A stretch of 64,000 nucleotides of DNA from Antedon mediterranea (lineage: Eukaryota; Echinodermata; Crinoidea; Comatulida; Antedonidae), in assembly GCF_964355755.1 (NCBI RefSeq), contig NC_092678.1:17520922-17584921 (forward strand). Direction: 5' to 3'. This document shows, one piece after another, positions 10,745 to 22,500 of the stretch. The translations under genes and the position numbers were made by a program. The notes under the pieces were generated by a model, which ran no database searches, had not been told where the DNA came from, and saw nothing but the letters and a program-made list of their open reading frames with translations. How positions within the stretch are numbered: the first letter of the stretch is position 1; each line of letters opens with the position of its first letter.

Positions 10745-11435
10745 TAAAGTTCGACTAGAGACCCCCCTTCCCACAAATGGCCTAGATTAGATATTGTAGA
10801 TACCACCAGCAGCCAATGTTATATGATTTAGCACATTGTAAGAAATACCAAATGACCTATTACAGACTATCTGTACACTGCCTTGGCCCTGGCAGACCCC
10901 TCTAAAGTTCGACTAGAGACCCCCCTTCCCACAAATGGCCTAGATTAGATAATGTAGATACCACCAGCAGCCAATGTTATATGATTTAGCACATAGTAAG
11001 AAATACCAAATGACCTATTACAGACTATCTGTACACTGCCTTGGCCCTGGCAGACCCCTCTAAAGTTCAACTAACGACCCCCTTCTCCTAACTAGCCTAG
11101 CTTAGATATTGTAGATACCACCAGCAACCAATGTTACAGTATATGATTTAGCACATTGTAAGGAATACCAAATTACCTCTATTACAAACTATCTGTACAC
11201 TGCCTTGGCCCTGGCAGACCCCTCTAAATTTTGACTAGAGACCCTCTTCCTCCAACTAGTCTAGCTTAGATATTGTAGATACCACCAGCAACCAATGTTA
11301 TATGATTTAGCACATTGTAAGGAATACCAACCTATTACAAACTATCTGTACCCTGCCTTGGCCCTGGCAGACCCTCTAAAGTTTGACCATAAGTATACCG
11401 TGCGTAACCTTAGATATTGTAGATACCACCAGCAA
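10745..11435 (+). repeat. Tandem satellite, about 158-bp unit, about 4.3 copies
   Basis: Unit starts (taaagttcgactagagaccc or variants) fall at 10745, 10903, 11061, 11224 and 11377. Each unit contains gatattgtagataccaccag, tatgatttagcaca and tgccttggccctggcaga. Identity falls from the first to the last unit. The array stops directly against the Penelope-like fragment. Confidence 0.9.
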
Positions 11436-11990
11436 TCAAGGCCAACATTAAAAGTCTTTCGGAGATGGCCTTGTGAGAAACACTCATCCACTAAATATAA
11501 AAATTTGGGTCCGATATTGGTCTTTACGTTCTTGCTGTACGGAGGGAGGATTGAACCAAATGATGTTTCTGTTTCGGGTTTTCTTTTGGTTGCTTGTTCA
11601 GGTGTAGCTCATGTTCATATCCACTATTTCTAAGTGCTTCTTGGTACTGAGGTATTGCTGCATTAAACGAATTTTCATCGGATGAGATGTTTGAGAGTCG
11701 TTTATTTATTGCTAGTGGTATATTGCGTAATTGGTGGCCGATGATTACTTTCACGATGTACATATAATGGCGTATTGTTTCGTTTGGTGTATATGGGTGA
11801 AAGGTATCTGTCCTCAGATCGAGTGTTATGTCAAGAATACCATCCACGTGTAAAATACAATTATCCCCTTTTCTTTCCCTAAATTTTCCATTATTTAATG
11901 AAGAATAGAATTTGATTAGAATGTATTTTTGTAGCCGTCTATCAGTACTGTTTCCAAAATAAATTAAGATTATGAAGATGTTGACATTAA
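11436..11990 (-). pseudogene. Penelope-like reverse transcriptase C-terminal fragment
   Basis: The minus strand reads GILDITLDLRTDTFHPYTPN, then HQLRNIPLAINKRLSNISSD, ENSFNAAIPQYQEALRNSGY, and in a second frame NIIWFNPP. In a third frame it reads NVKTNIGPKFLYLVDECFSQ and GHLRKTFN. From memory, this order (P-x-AINKRLS-x-ISS-x-E, then YQEAL-x-x-SGY, then IWFNPP, then NVKTNIG) is the linker between reverse transcriptase and GIY-YIG nuclease in Neptune-type Penelope-like elements. At least two frameshifts make it non-functional. Confidence 0.7.
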
Positions 11991-12354
11991 TTTTGTTATT
12001 GTTTCTTCCAATTGGACAATAAACACATTCTATTGGATAAAAGTTGTTTGCAGACCTAAAAGTAGCCACCTTTAATTATGAATAATTATGTAATGAAACG
12101 TGTTATCAGACACTTTTTTTTATTATTATTTATCAGATACTTTTTTCTAATTTGAGAATTGTTAAGAATTCTCGCATTATATGTAAATTATATTTAAATA
12201 GGGGTCAAAGGTAAAAAATGACATTTATTGTCAGTTTTTGAGGATAAATCATCATTAGAGTGGATAGCATGTATATTCAAAAGTTTTTTATAAAGTCTGT
12301 AATTTTCCCTTTTTCTCAGCATGTTGTTATTTTATTTACATCTTTTAAATTTAT

Positions 12355-13126
12355 TTTTACTTTAAAACAGAAAAAATTCTTACTGTATGTGAATTCTGTG
12401 GAAGGTGTTAAATGTGACAATTGATAGTAACACTTATGATCATTGTTTTAAATAAATATTCATTAGAGTGGATAGAAATATGTATGTTTTGAACAATCTT
12501 AGACAAAAAAAATTTGTTACCGAGATATGGCCCTCAAGTGAAAATAAGGTCAAAAGTTGTATTTCATTAAATGTTATATAAATATGGATATTCTGAACAA
12601 TTTATGACAAAAATAAAGTCTTTATGACCAGGGGTTACCGAGATATGACCCTCTGGTGGAAATAATGTCAAAGGTCAAAAGTGATATTTTCCATCAAATT
12701 TCAAAAATATGTTTCATTAAAGCTAATATAAATATGGATACTCCAAACAATTTAAAACAAAAATAAAATCTTTATGACCAGGGGTTACCAAGATATGACC
12801 CTTATGTAAAAATAAGGTCAAAAGTGGCATTTACGGTCATTTTGAACAAAAACTTTTCATTATAGTACATAGAAAAGTGCATATTCTGAACAATTTAAGA
12901 CCAAAATCAGACCTCTATGATCAGTCTTTGTCAAGTACCGTCTATATTTATGATTTTGATAAATCCAAGATGGCCACCAAAATGGCCCCCAAAAACCCCC
13001 ATGGGACAATATTTCGTCTTGGGAACATCAAAAAATGTTAATTACATATATTCAGGATTACAAAAATGTACATTAAAAAAATACATCATGGGGGTGCACG
13101 GTAACCCCTCCTTCCTACCCTACTAG
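12355..13126 (-). repeat. Right arm of long inverted repeat
   Basis: Reverse complement of the left arm. The inner boundary lies near acagaaaaaattcttactgt, which matches the left-arm sequence near 9330-9360. Fewer internal units remain than in the left arm. Confidence 0.8.
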
Positions 13127-13232
13127 ATACAATGACCTCATGGCAATGTTTTAAAGACGCCGTTGTGTGCTCATATGCGGGTTCATGCCTATGACCAGGG
13201 TGACACTGTGTTAAATATGGCAAACATCATAT

Positions 13233-13679
13233 TTGAAAAAGAAAGCAATGAAATGTTTAGTGAGAGAAAGGAAACTGCATGTGTTGTGTATTGCTTTTAG
13301 ACATAAACAGGTACCTCCGTACGAGAATCGGGTGTCCAACGGACGAGTACCATGTATGTATATCGAAAACAAAGCTATTATAAAATGTATTTTGCAGACT
13401 ATGTCTACGACACATAATCTGTTGTATGGCAAAGTTACTAAAAGAATTAATGAATATGATTCCGATAATTGTACAGAGCATCAAACAACTACATGTGGAT
13501 TATTAAAAATGTTGACAAACATGGCGTTTCATACGTATTATGGTACGTGTACACACTGTATAGAAAACATCGAAACGCGACAACAGAAAAAAGACAATAA
13601 CAGAGACTTGGGACAAGTCTATACAGTATTAACTTACAGTTTTGAAAGTGATGAAGCAAAAGCAGAAAATGCACCTTGA
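13233..13679 (+). other. Open frame in repeat block, doubtful coding
   Basis: 148-codon open frame ending in DEAKAENAP. Related blocks lie at 22000-22224 and 36858-37082. The copies differ by indels that are not multiples of three (for example tatggcaaagttactaaaag against tatgacaag), which argues against coding constraint. No known domain seen. Confidence 0.3.
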
Positions 13680-15195
13680 TCTATGGTAGTTATATCGTTA
13701 TCATATAAATACCTGCAAATATTGAAAAAAAAAGACACACATTTCAAACGGATTGATTTAAAACAATATTAATAATAATACTGTACAACAATACAATAAA
13801 TAGATAACCACTACATTTGTCTGCTATATTTCACAGTACAGTTATTTGTATTCAGCATTTCAGTGGGCAATTTAGACTTCGTTTGGCACTCGAAACAATG
13901 TCAAATGAAAGGCAAGCTAATATTGCCATGAGGAGGTGCAAATCTGAGGGAGAGGGGAAAATGTAATGTGTAAAAACAGATATCACCTCACCTTTATTTA
14001 TAAAATTTGAAAATCAGAAAAAAGGGGAGAATGTAGTGTATTATTTGTTGTTGTTGACAGATGCCTAAACTCTAGAAAATGATAAATTAAGTTTATCTTA
14101 CGGACGGATAACGCTAATAATAACAATTATTAATTCATAGTTATGCTTTATAGCTTTTTGGTTTTTTTTTTTGTGCACTTAGAAGAACTTATTTAAAGTG
14201 CATTTTAAGTATTGTTTTTCTTCTAGATTATTTCAGTCATCACAATAGTTAATGTTTGTTTTATTTGGAGGTTCAGACATAAACACAAAGTACAAATGTA
14301 TATAGTGCACTATGCTGTGTGGAATAAAACTGAAACTGAATGTACGTACCACCACATTAGGTAACCGATGCGCCCTCATTATGACGTTTGTTATAAGAGA
14401 AAGATACAAACCATGTGTTGCGCGTGCGAATAAAGAACAAGTGCAGCTATTCCACCGTACGGAGGGAAAGATAACCAATGCCTCTCATAACAACATTATT
14501 TTTCATTTAATAATATGTACTAATAATGTTAATAACAACTAGATTTGAACTCGTAACTATGGACGAGTTAGGTTATCCGCAGCGAAAATGCCACGTGTAC
14601 GTCATACTTTAGAATATTGCACACAGAAAAACGATTACGCTATTGAAAAAATGTTAGTGTGCTCTCTATTATATGTTACGGCTAAGTATATAGAGTATAC
14701 ACTATATATCTGTATACGTACTACAACCAGTGCAGAATAGGTGAAAATACCGGGACCCGCTTTGTCATCCAATTTTTACCATGATGATGTCATCAAAATG
14801 AAACACGTAGATAGCAATTTTGGAAGGAAATTATCTGAGCAACAACATATCGTGTTGAATAAATTTGGATACGTAGAATACGGAAGCGCGCTCTTTTAAA
14901 TGTCATGAACAATGACGCAAAATATGAAATTACGACTTTTATAATTGAACTGGCCATATGTTGAAGTCACAACATCCGATTCGCATAATTTGTACATGAT
15001 TTCCAGCTTCCAGAAAACGTTTTAATCATGTGTATCACTTTTTATTCTGAGGAGCTATAATAAATTTAAATTTATTGGAATGATGAAAAAAAGTGATCAA
15101 AGTTATTCACGCTTTTGAACATGATGAAGTCATCACAATTTTAAAAATTGTAAATCATGCGAAAGATAATTGATTTACCTACACAATATAAAACA

Positions 15196-15906
15196 AGGCC
15201 AACAGCCATTAAGTCGCGTGCTACAATGCATGGTGATACCGGACCGACAGACAAACAGACCGACATACAGACAGACCGACAGACAGACGGACCGACCGAC
15301 ATAGTGAACTATACTGACCGAAATTACTGAACATGTTTAAAAATGTTGAAATGTTTAAAAACATTTATATTTTTTTTAATTTACACGTGCGTAGCCTGTC
15401 ACTTTTGACGTGCTCGTATAACGTAATTTCGAGTTGAAAAGTAAGTCAAGAAAACAGAAATCGGGCAAAAAAAGTGCGCAATAACATTTAACTTATTTCA
15501 TCGAAAATAAATTTTGAAAATTTTAAGCGCGCGTACGCATGCGTTACATGCGCTACGCACGTTATTGTATTGCCATATGATGATTTATGCCCTGAAATTT
15601 ATGAGTACCAAATTTTATTTAATTGTGATTCATGGTTGTTAAGATATGATTACAAACGTGATTTCGTTAAATCGTGCGTAGACCGCGTAATTTTTTATTG
15701 CGCACCGTGAAAACATAACCACATCGATTCCTGGCCATAAGGAATATTCTGTGAAAAATTGACTTAGCTAGATTAAACTGATATCAAGATAAGGTCATAA
15801 AGCGATAAAACGCATAGTGATACCGGACCGACAGACAGACAGACAGACCGACAGACAGACCGACCGACCAACATAGTGAACTATAGAGTCGCTTCCACGC
15901 GACTAA
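15196..15906. mobile_element. Interspersed repeat with GACA/GACC microsatellites
   Basis: Two microsatellite runs (about 15240-15300 and 15820-15870), each framed by gataccggacc and catagtgaacta, flank about 500 bp that also occurs at 44670-45200. GTCGCGTG at 15213 and CACGCGAC ending at 15903 form short inverted termini flanked by TAA on both sides. The related sequence at about 38580 lacks this whole block. The exact ends are unsure, because the 44570 copy shares sequence outside the putative terminus. Confidence 0.5.
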
Positions 15907-16437
15907 AAATGGTGAGAAATGGAATATGGATAAGTGGAAATGCGTTCTATTAAATGTGAGGAGCTATGACAAAAGAGACAAAAATCCTATATTTTATATT
16001 CGAGTGGCCATACGATGACGTCACAATGTCTAGTTAGCCATATTGATACATGATCCGATATCAACAACTCATCTACTTCCAGAATATGTAAAAAAATAAA
16101 CTTCACCATGTAGTTTAAAAACTATGACTGTTTAAAAAAAGGCATAATTATGACGATTTATTTTACTTTTTCAGCAAAAACGAGCGCAAATTGTCCAATT
16201 CGACGTGCTCGTATGACGTGATTTTAAGTCGAAATTGTTTGAAAGCTGGTAAAATTACTAGAAAATGCTGGAAAAACATAAATCACGCGAAAAAAATTAC
16301 ATTTACTAATAATGATAATAATAATTATACGAATAGAGCAAAGGGTAAAAAATAAAATAATATGACAATAAGTGTGGTTATCTTACAACGAAAATATACT
16401 ATTTTCAAAAGTATGATAAACAAGAGAAAGCACTAAC

Positions 16438-16509
16438 AGTGTTGTCAATGATTTCAAACCATCAAAGACGTTTTCTGGTAATGTAGTTATTTGGTTATCG
16501 CCCAAATCC
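16438..16509 (-). CDS. LRR exon 9 (72 bp), last one found
   Basis: Encodes DLGDNQITTLPENVFDGLKS plus LTTL. The donor is GTTAGT. No further LRR, LRRCT or membrane exon was recognised downstream, although its donor is good, so the 3' end of the gene is either lost or unrecognised. Confidence 0.8.
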
Positions 16510-19500
16510 CTGAAAAACGTGAAAAAATTCTGTAATTAAGTATATATACAGTACCAAAGGATAGTTCGATAAAAACAAATTATTATTTAAATTTCGAAAT
16601 ACAAACAAAATATAAAAACACATCCCTATCTATATTGTGCCAACAGAGGCCATAAACAGCTTCTATATATAAATTTACGTAAGGGCAAAATTCGGTAAAT
16701 CGCGCCTTACTTCTAGAATTTTTACTCGATGGTATATAAAGTTGGTTCGTACTTTCGGTACTGATTTTAACCACCTGATGTAACCCTGTTTACTAATTAA
16801 ATTAAGTTAGATAATTAGTTATTGACGATTATTCGGTAAATCGCGCCTTACTTCTAGAATTTTTACTCGATGGTATATAAAGTTGGTTCGTACTTTCGGT
16901 ACTGATTTTAACCACCTGATGTAACCCTGTTTACTAATTAAATTAAGTTAGATAATTAGTTATTGACGATTAAAACGAATTTAGGTTCAACGATTTGCCC
17001 CAAATAGGGGTGTTTTCCGATCGTGGTATACACTGTCTAATGGATGTCCATCTTGAAAAATACCCGCCACAAAAATGCGAGGAGGCTTCGCATTTTCCTA
17101 TCTCCTCCTACGATAATTGTTTTTAATAGCTGAAAACCGGTTGAACAGTTCGAGTACAGCATCATAATGTTGAAGATTTTCTTTAAAAAATACTATTTTG
17201 ATACATTTAATATACGTTTTTACAAATGTATTGATTTGTGATGAATGGAACATTCCAAATTATTTGGTTTAACAATACAGGTATATATTTAGATTTATGG
17301 GCCCCCTTGGAGAATAAACATAAATAGTATTGCAATGCTGTACAATACTGTGTTAAGGTATTAACCACTTTTGATCGCAATTTGAATGGCAAATTTCTTA
17401 CTGTGAGGGTTGGTACTGTTAGATGTAATATAAAAATATATACAAATAAACTTTATTACTGTGAATGTGGGTAGGCCCTACTGTTAGATTATAAACATAT
17501 AATATACAAATAAACATTCCAAATTATTTGGTTTAACCATAGAGGTATAGATTTAGATTTATGGGCCCCCTTGGAGAATAAACATAAATAGTATTGCAAT
17601 GCTGTACAATACTGTTAAGGTATTAACCACTTTTGATCCCAATTTGAATCGCAAATTTCTTACTGTGAGTGTTGGTACTGTTAGATGTAATATAAAAATA
17701 TATACAAATAAATTTTATTACTGTGAGTGTGGGTAGGCCCTACTGTTAGATTATAAACATATAATATACAAATAAATAAACGTTATTACTGACAGTTGCT
17801 TCTCAACGTTTGTATTAATTAATAATTTAAAATTATATAAACGTCGTAGTGGTGTATCGTTACATGTACTTTACTATTTCAATCGACTATGACAGTGAGA
17901 GTTTTAACAAAGTACCGTATTAAATCGTAAATGTTTTACTGTATTTAGTGGTATATTATTTATAGGCCTATAAAACATTAAAAACAATATTTCGTTACTG
18001 AGTGGATAAGAATATATTTTAAAATGTTTCCTCTTTGTACCTATCTTCTTCCCCCATCCCTCAACCCTTAATGTTACATACAAAACACAAATTGGGTTTG
18101 TTTAAATGAGTCCAAATAAAAAAATTTGACTCATTTTGTTTCTCTCTCGGAAGTAATTCCCAGGGTGCTAATTTTGGTTGACTACATAAATCATTGTGTA
18201 TATTTATTCGTTTCTGTAAACGACAATGTATTATAGTCCTGCGGTACGTACATTTGAAATCTCCATTTTTTTATCGCTGGAAATACTGTGTATTCGAGAA
18301 CCATCTGTGGGCACGACCTAGATGGTACGCGAGCGAAGCGAGCGTGCCATCTAGTATATCTAATTAGGCGTGTCACTCCAGCAGTGAAGCCAGTACAGGG
18401 TATATACAAGGACATAATAATATTTGTTTAATGTTACTTTTGCTCGTATTATCATTAGTTGAATGTTTTAGCTGTTTTTCTTTAACTGCTTTTACATGAT
18501 ATAACTATGTTTTATCTGGATTTACTGTAATCATGTTGTAATTTCTTTAATATCTACGATACAATACAACAGTTAAAAGTATTATAAACAAGTGAAACAT
18601 TCGAACACATTTGCTGGTAATGTTGTTATTTGGTTATTGGCCAACCACCTGAAAATTGTGAAAAATGTAATAAATAATAAACAGTACCAAGGGATATGAT
18701 GATAAAACATTATCTATTTTATATATAATTTAGAAAAACAAACAAAACATAACAATAAATATCTTATTGTGCCAGCAGAGGTCAAGTCCAATTAGGCGTG
18801 TCACTCCAGAAGTGAAACCATTACAAGGTATATACAAGGACATACTAATACTTGTTTAATGTTACTTTAGCTCGTATTATCATTATTTGCATGTTTTAGC
18901 TGTTTTTCATTAACTTCTTCTACATGATATAATTATGTTTTATCTATATTTTACTGTAATCATGTTGTACTTTCCATATCATATGATGACATAGATCAAT
19001 ATCTACGATACAATACAACCGTTAAATGACGATGATCTATGTGTTCTGCTATATTTTTACGTTTTGTTATGGCCGCCTATGGTGATACAGTAACTGAATT
19101 AAATAGTCTTGAGTTCGCATAAACAATGCCAAAATAGAAAAACTCAAAAAGAGCAAAAAGAAAGATATTAAATTTGAACGTATTACGCATGAAACAGACA
19201 TATTTCATTGAAGTATTAATTCCTAAAATAAAATAATTGTTTTTATGAGGAAAAGAGTTAAACTGACGTTTTCATGAGAGGAAGATATATAATATTTGTT
19301 CCTCATGCAAAATAAGCTTATTACAACACTATTACACTAAAGCATAAAGTTACACTTAACTGTGCTTTAAAATAAATATAATTTAAAGCATTACACAGTA
19401 TAGGCCAATAGTTCACCCGATAACAATTTCTGATTTGTCCAAATTTTTTTTTTTTAAATCTGACAAATATAAACATGAAGAAATAAAAAACAATGTCGTT

Positions 19501-22500
19501 AATATACATCAGACTTAAGAATAATGACATCAATTTTCGATAATCATAAGGACGAGTTCTCTCATTTGTGCCCATGGAATTGATATTTCCTAAGTTCACC
19601 TAACTACGGAGGAATAACGCATTTATATTTATATAATGACTACATTAATCATAATATTTAATGATGCTGTGTTATCGAATTTTCTATGTTACTGGAGAAA
19701 TCGGGATACAGTACCGATAATCAGGTGTGTTAGACCAGAATACGTTACTCCGGCTTAAAATGGAGGTATTTGCTTTAACCACGTTCTGAAATGTGTCTGT
19801 AAGATTATGTTAGGCAAAAACAACACCTTGTATGCCTGAGCAGCCTGGTCTAGAGACCTATGTATTGCCTTCGCTAAATCCTTTCTTAAACTTGTTCCCA
19901 CTTATACCTTCTGGAGGAATGTTATCCATAGTAACCCTAATATACTGCTGATTGGATTCGTCATTTTATAATTGTAACACAATGTGTCATAAGAACTGTT
20001 CGTTATACCTTGGTAGTATGTGGTGCAATTAATTAAAGAATTGTAAATATTTTAAACAAAGTGCAACACAGTGTGACGTATTGTCTGCTACAATATCTAA
20101 TGATTACACATTTTTAATAATTACGTAATTTCTCATTTAATAAAACACTTATAATAACAAATTACCGTATTAAACGTACAAATCAAAGTATAAAAACAAT
20201 AAGTATATACAGTACCAACGGAAATTACGATAAAAAAAATATATATTTTATTAATTTCGAAATACAAAGAAAAAATAACAAAATGTCTATATTGTGCCAA
20301 CATAGGCCAAAAAGACTTATGTCCAATTAGGCGTGTCACTCTGACAGTGAAACAATTACAAGGTATAATTGATATAATACTAATTTAATGTTACTTTATC
20401 TCGTATTATCATTTCATGTTTTAGCTGTTTTTCACCTGTCCTTGCATGATTATAACAATGTTTTATCTAGATTGACTGTAATCATGTTGTACTTTCCATA
20501 TCATATGATTTCTCGTATTATCATTATTTGCATGTTTTAGCTGTTTTTCATATGATTTCTAGATGTATTTCAATATCTACGATACAATACAACCGTTAAA
20601 TGACGATGATCCATGTATTCTGTTATATTTTTATTTTTCATTATGGCCGCCGATGGTGCTACAGTAACTGAATTAAAGAGACAAAACAATGCCAAAATAG
20701 AAAAACTCAAAAAGAGCAAAAAGAAAGATATTACATTTGAACGTATTACACATGAAACAGACATATTTCATAGAAGTATTAATTCCTAAAACAAAATAAT
20801 TGTTTTTATGTTTAACTCTATGCCTCATAGAGTTAAACTGACGTTTTCATGAGAGGAAGATAATTATATACTATTTGTTCCACGTGCACAATAAGCTTAT
20901 AAAACTATTGCAGATTATACGTGAATCGGACCGGTGACGAGTCGGTGACAAACCGAACGGATCATCCAGGAGTTCTGAAACGTCTGGCCAAGTGCGCTCT
21001 CTTTGCGCAGTATTATACGGAGGCGTGTCTATTTTTGTTTTCGTATCTAATTTTGGCTTTAAAAACATGTCAGCCCAAAACATTCGCTACCCCTGGATCC
21101 GCCCCGTCGGAATATTGTCGATATAAAATGATGGAGGTTCAGACGTTCTGTGGTACATTTAAATTGTATTATTTGTATTCCCTCTTTAAACTTCATCTTA
21201 ATTTCAATATAATAATATCAATTAAGTAATATTGTTTACTTAGAAGTGTGCCAGTTATTCAGCACTGAAGAAAACAAAATCAGAAAAATGTAAACACATG
21301 TTACCAGGTTTTTTAAAACATTAATAAAGCTAAGTGTGTTAATTAATGACATGTAAAGCACATTTTAGCATGAGGAAGTGAAAATATGGAGGGAAAGAAA
21401 ACATAAAGTGTAGACACAGATATCACCTCACAAGCAATCTATTGCTGACCCAGTGTGAAGCCAGAAATCAAGAGTTGTTCCTGCTCCCCAATTATTGTGG
21501 TCCCTTTATTTATAAAACTTGAAAAGCAGAAAAAAGAGGAGGAGGTGTATGTTTGTTTGTTGGCAGATGCCTATAACGCTGGTTCAGATTTTAAGTTAAG
21601 TTTATCTTACTGACGGATAACGCAAATAATGTACGTACCACAACATTAGGTAACCGATACGTCACCATTATGACACGTTTGAATAAAGAACAAGTGTATT
21701 CCACTGTACGGAAGGATAGCTACCCGATGCCTCTCATAATAATATTATTTTTCATTCAATAACATATACTAATAATGATAATAATAATTTACTTTAAAAC
21801 AAACGAAAGGTTGTAGTCAAGAGGCAGGAAACTGCAGGTGTTGTTTATTGCCTTTAGACATAAACAGGTACCACCGTACGAGAATCGGGTGTCCAACGGA
21901 CGAGTACCATGTGTGTATATCGGGAACAAAGCTATTATAAAGTGTACCGATTTTACAGACTATGTCTACGACACATAATCTGTTGTATGACAAGAATTAA
22001 TGAATGAGTCCGATAATTGTACAGAGCATCAAACAACTACATGTGGATTTTTAAACATTTTGACAAACATGGCGTTTCATACGTATGGTACGTGTACACA
22101 CTGTATAGAAAACATCGAAACGCGACAACAGAAAAAAGACAATAACAGAGACTTGGGACAAGTCTATACAGTATTAACATACAGTATTGAAAGTGATGAA
22201 GCAAAAGCAGAAAATGCACCTTGATCTATGGTAGTTATAGCGTTATGATATAAATACCTGCAAATATTGAAAAAAAAGACACACATTTCAAATTATTAAT
22301 AATAATACTGTATAACAATACAATAAATAGATAACCACTACATTTGTTTGCTATATTTCACAGTACAGTTATTTGTATTCAGCATTTCAGTGGGCGATTT
22401 AGACTTCGTTTGACACTCGAAACAATGTCAAATGAAAGGCAAGCTAATATTGCCATGAGGAGGTGCAAATCTGAGGGAGAGGGGAAAATGTAATGTGTAC

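Larger units (their letters stand above)
8431..13126. mobile_element. 4.7-kb composite element with long terminal inverted repeats
   Basis: The ends are reverse complements over hundreds of bases: ctagtagg-aaggagggg-ttaccgtgcaccc on the left and its complement on the right. The right end has 4 extra bases near the tip. The interior, from the left end, holds an acidic coding remnant, a LINE 3' end, a 158-bp satellite and a Penelope-like fragment, so it is a nested composite. I could not fix a target-site duplication. It may be one fold-back or DNA transposon, or two inverted copies of one interspersed repeat. Confidence 0.6.

Noticed and set aside
13211-13484. Hydrophobic minus-strand frames considered as a GPCR membrane segment for the LRR gene
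   Set aside because: No 7TM signature motifs, and the block recurs with frame-breaking indels at 22 and 36.8 kb.
15213-15903. Harbinger-type MITE with TAA duplication and GTCGCGTG ends
   Set aside because: The related copy near 44570 shares sequence outside the supposed left end, so these termini are not secure; reported only as an interspersed repeat.
20871-21229. Overlapping frames on both strands, repeated at 35728-36008
   Set aside because: Other copies of the same block (26345, 28715, 41736, 43656, 47104) break these frames; the gggtagcg / ggatccgcccc portion looks like a common MITE end.
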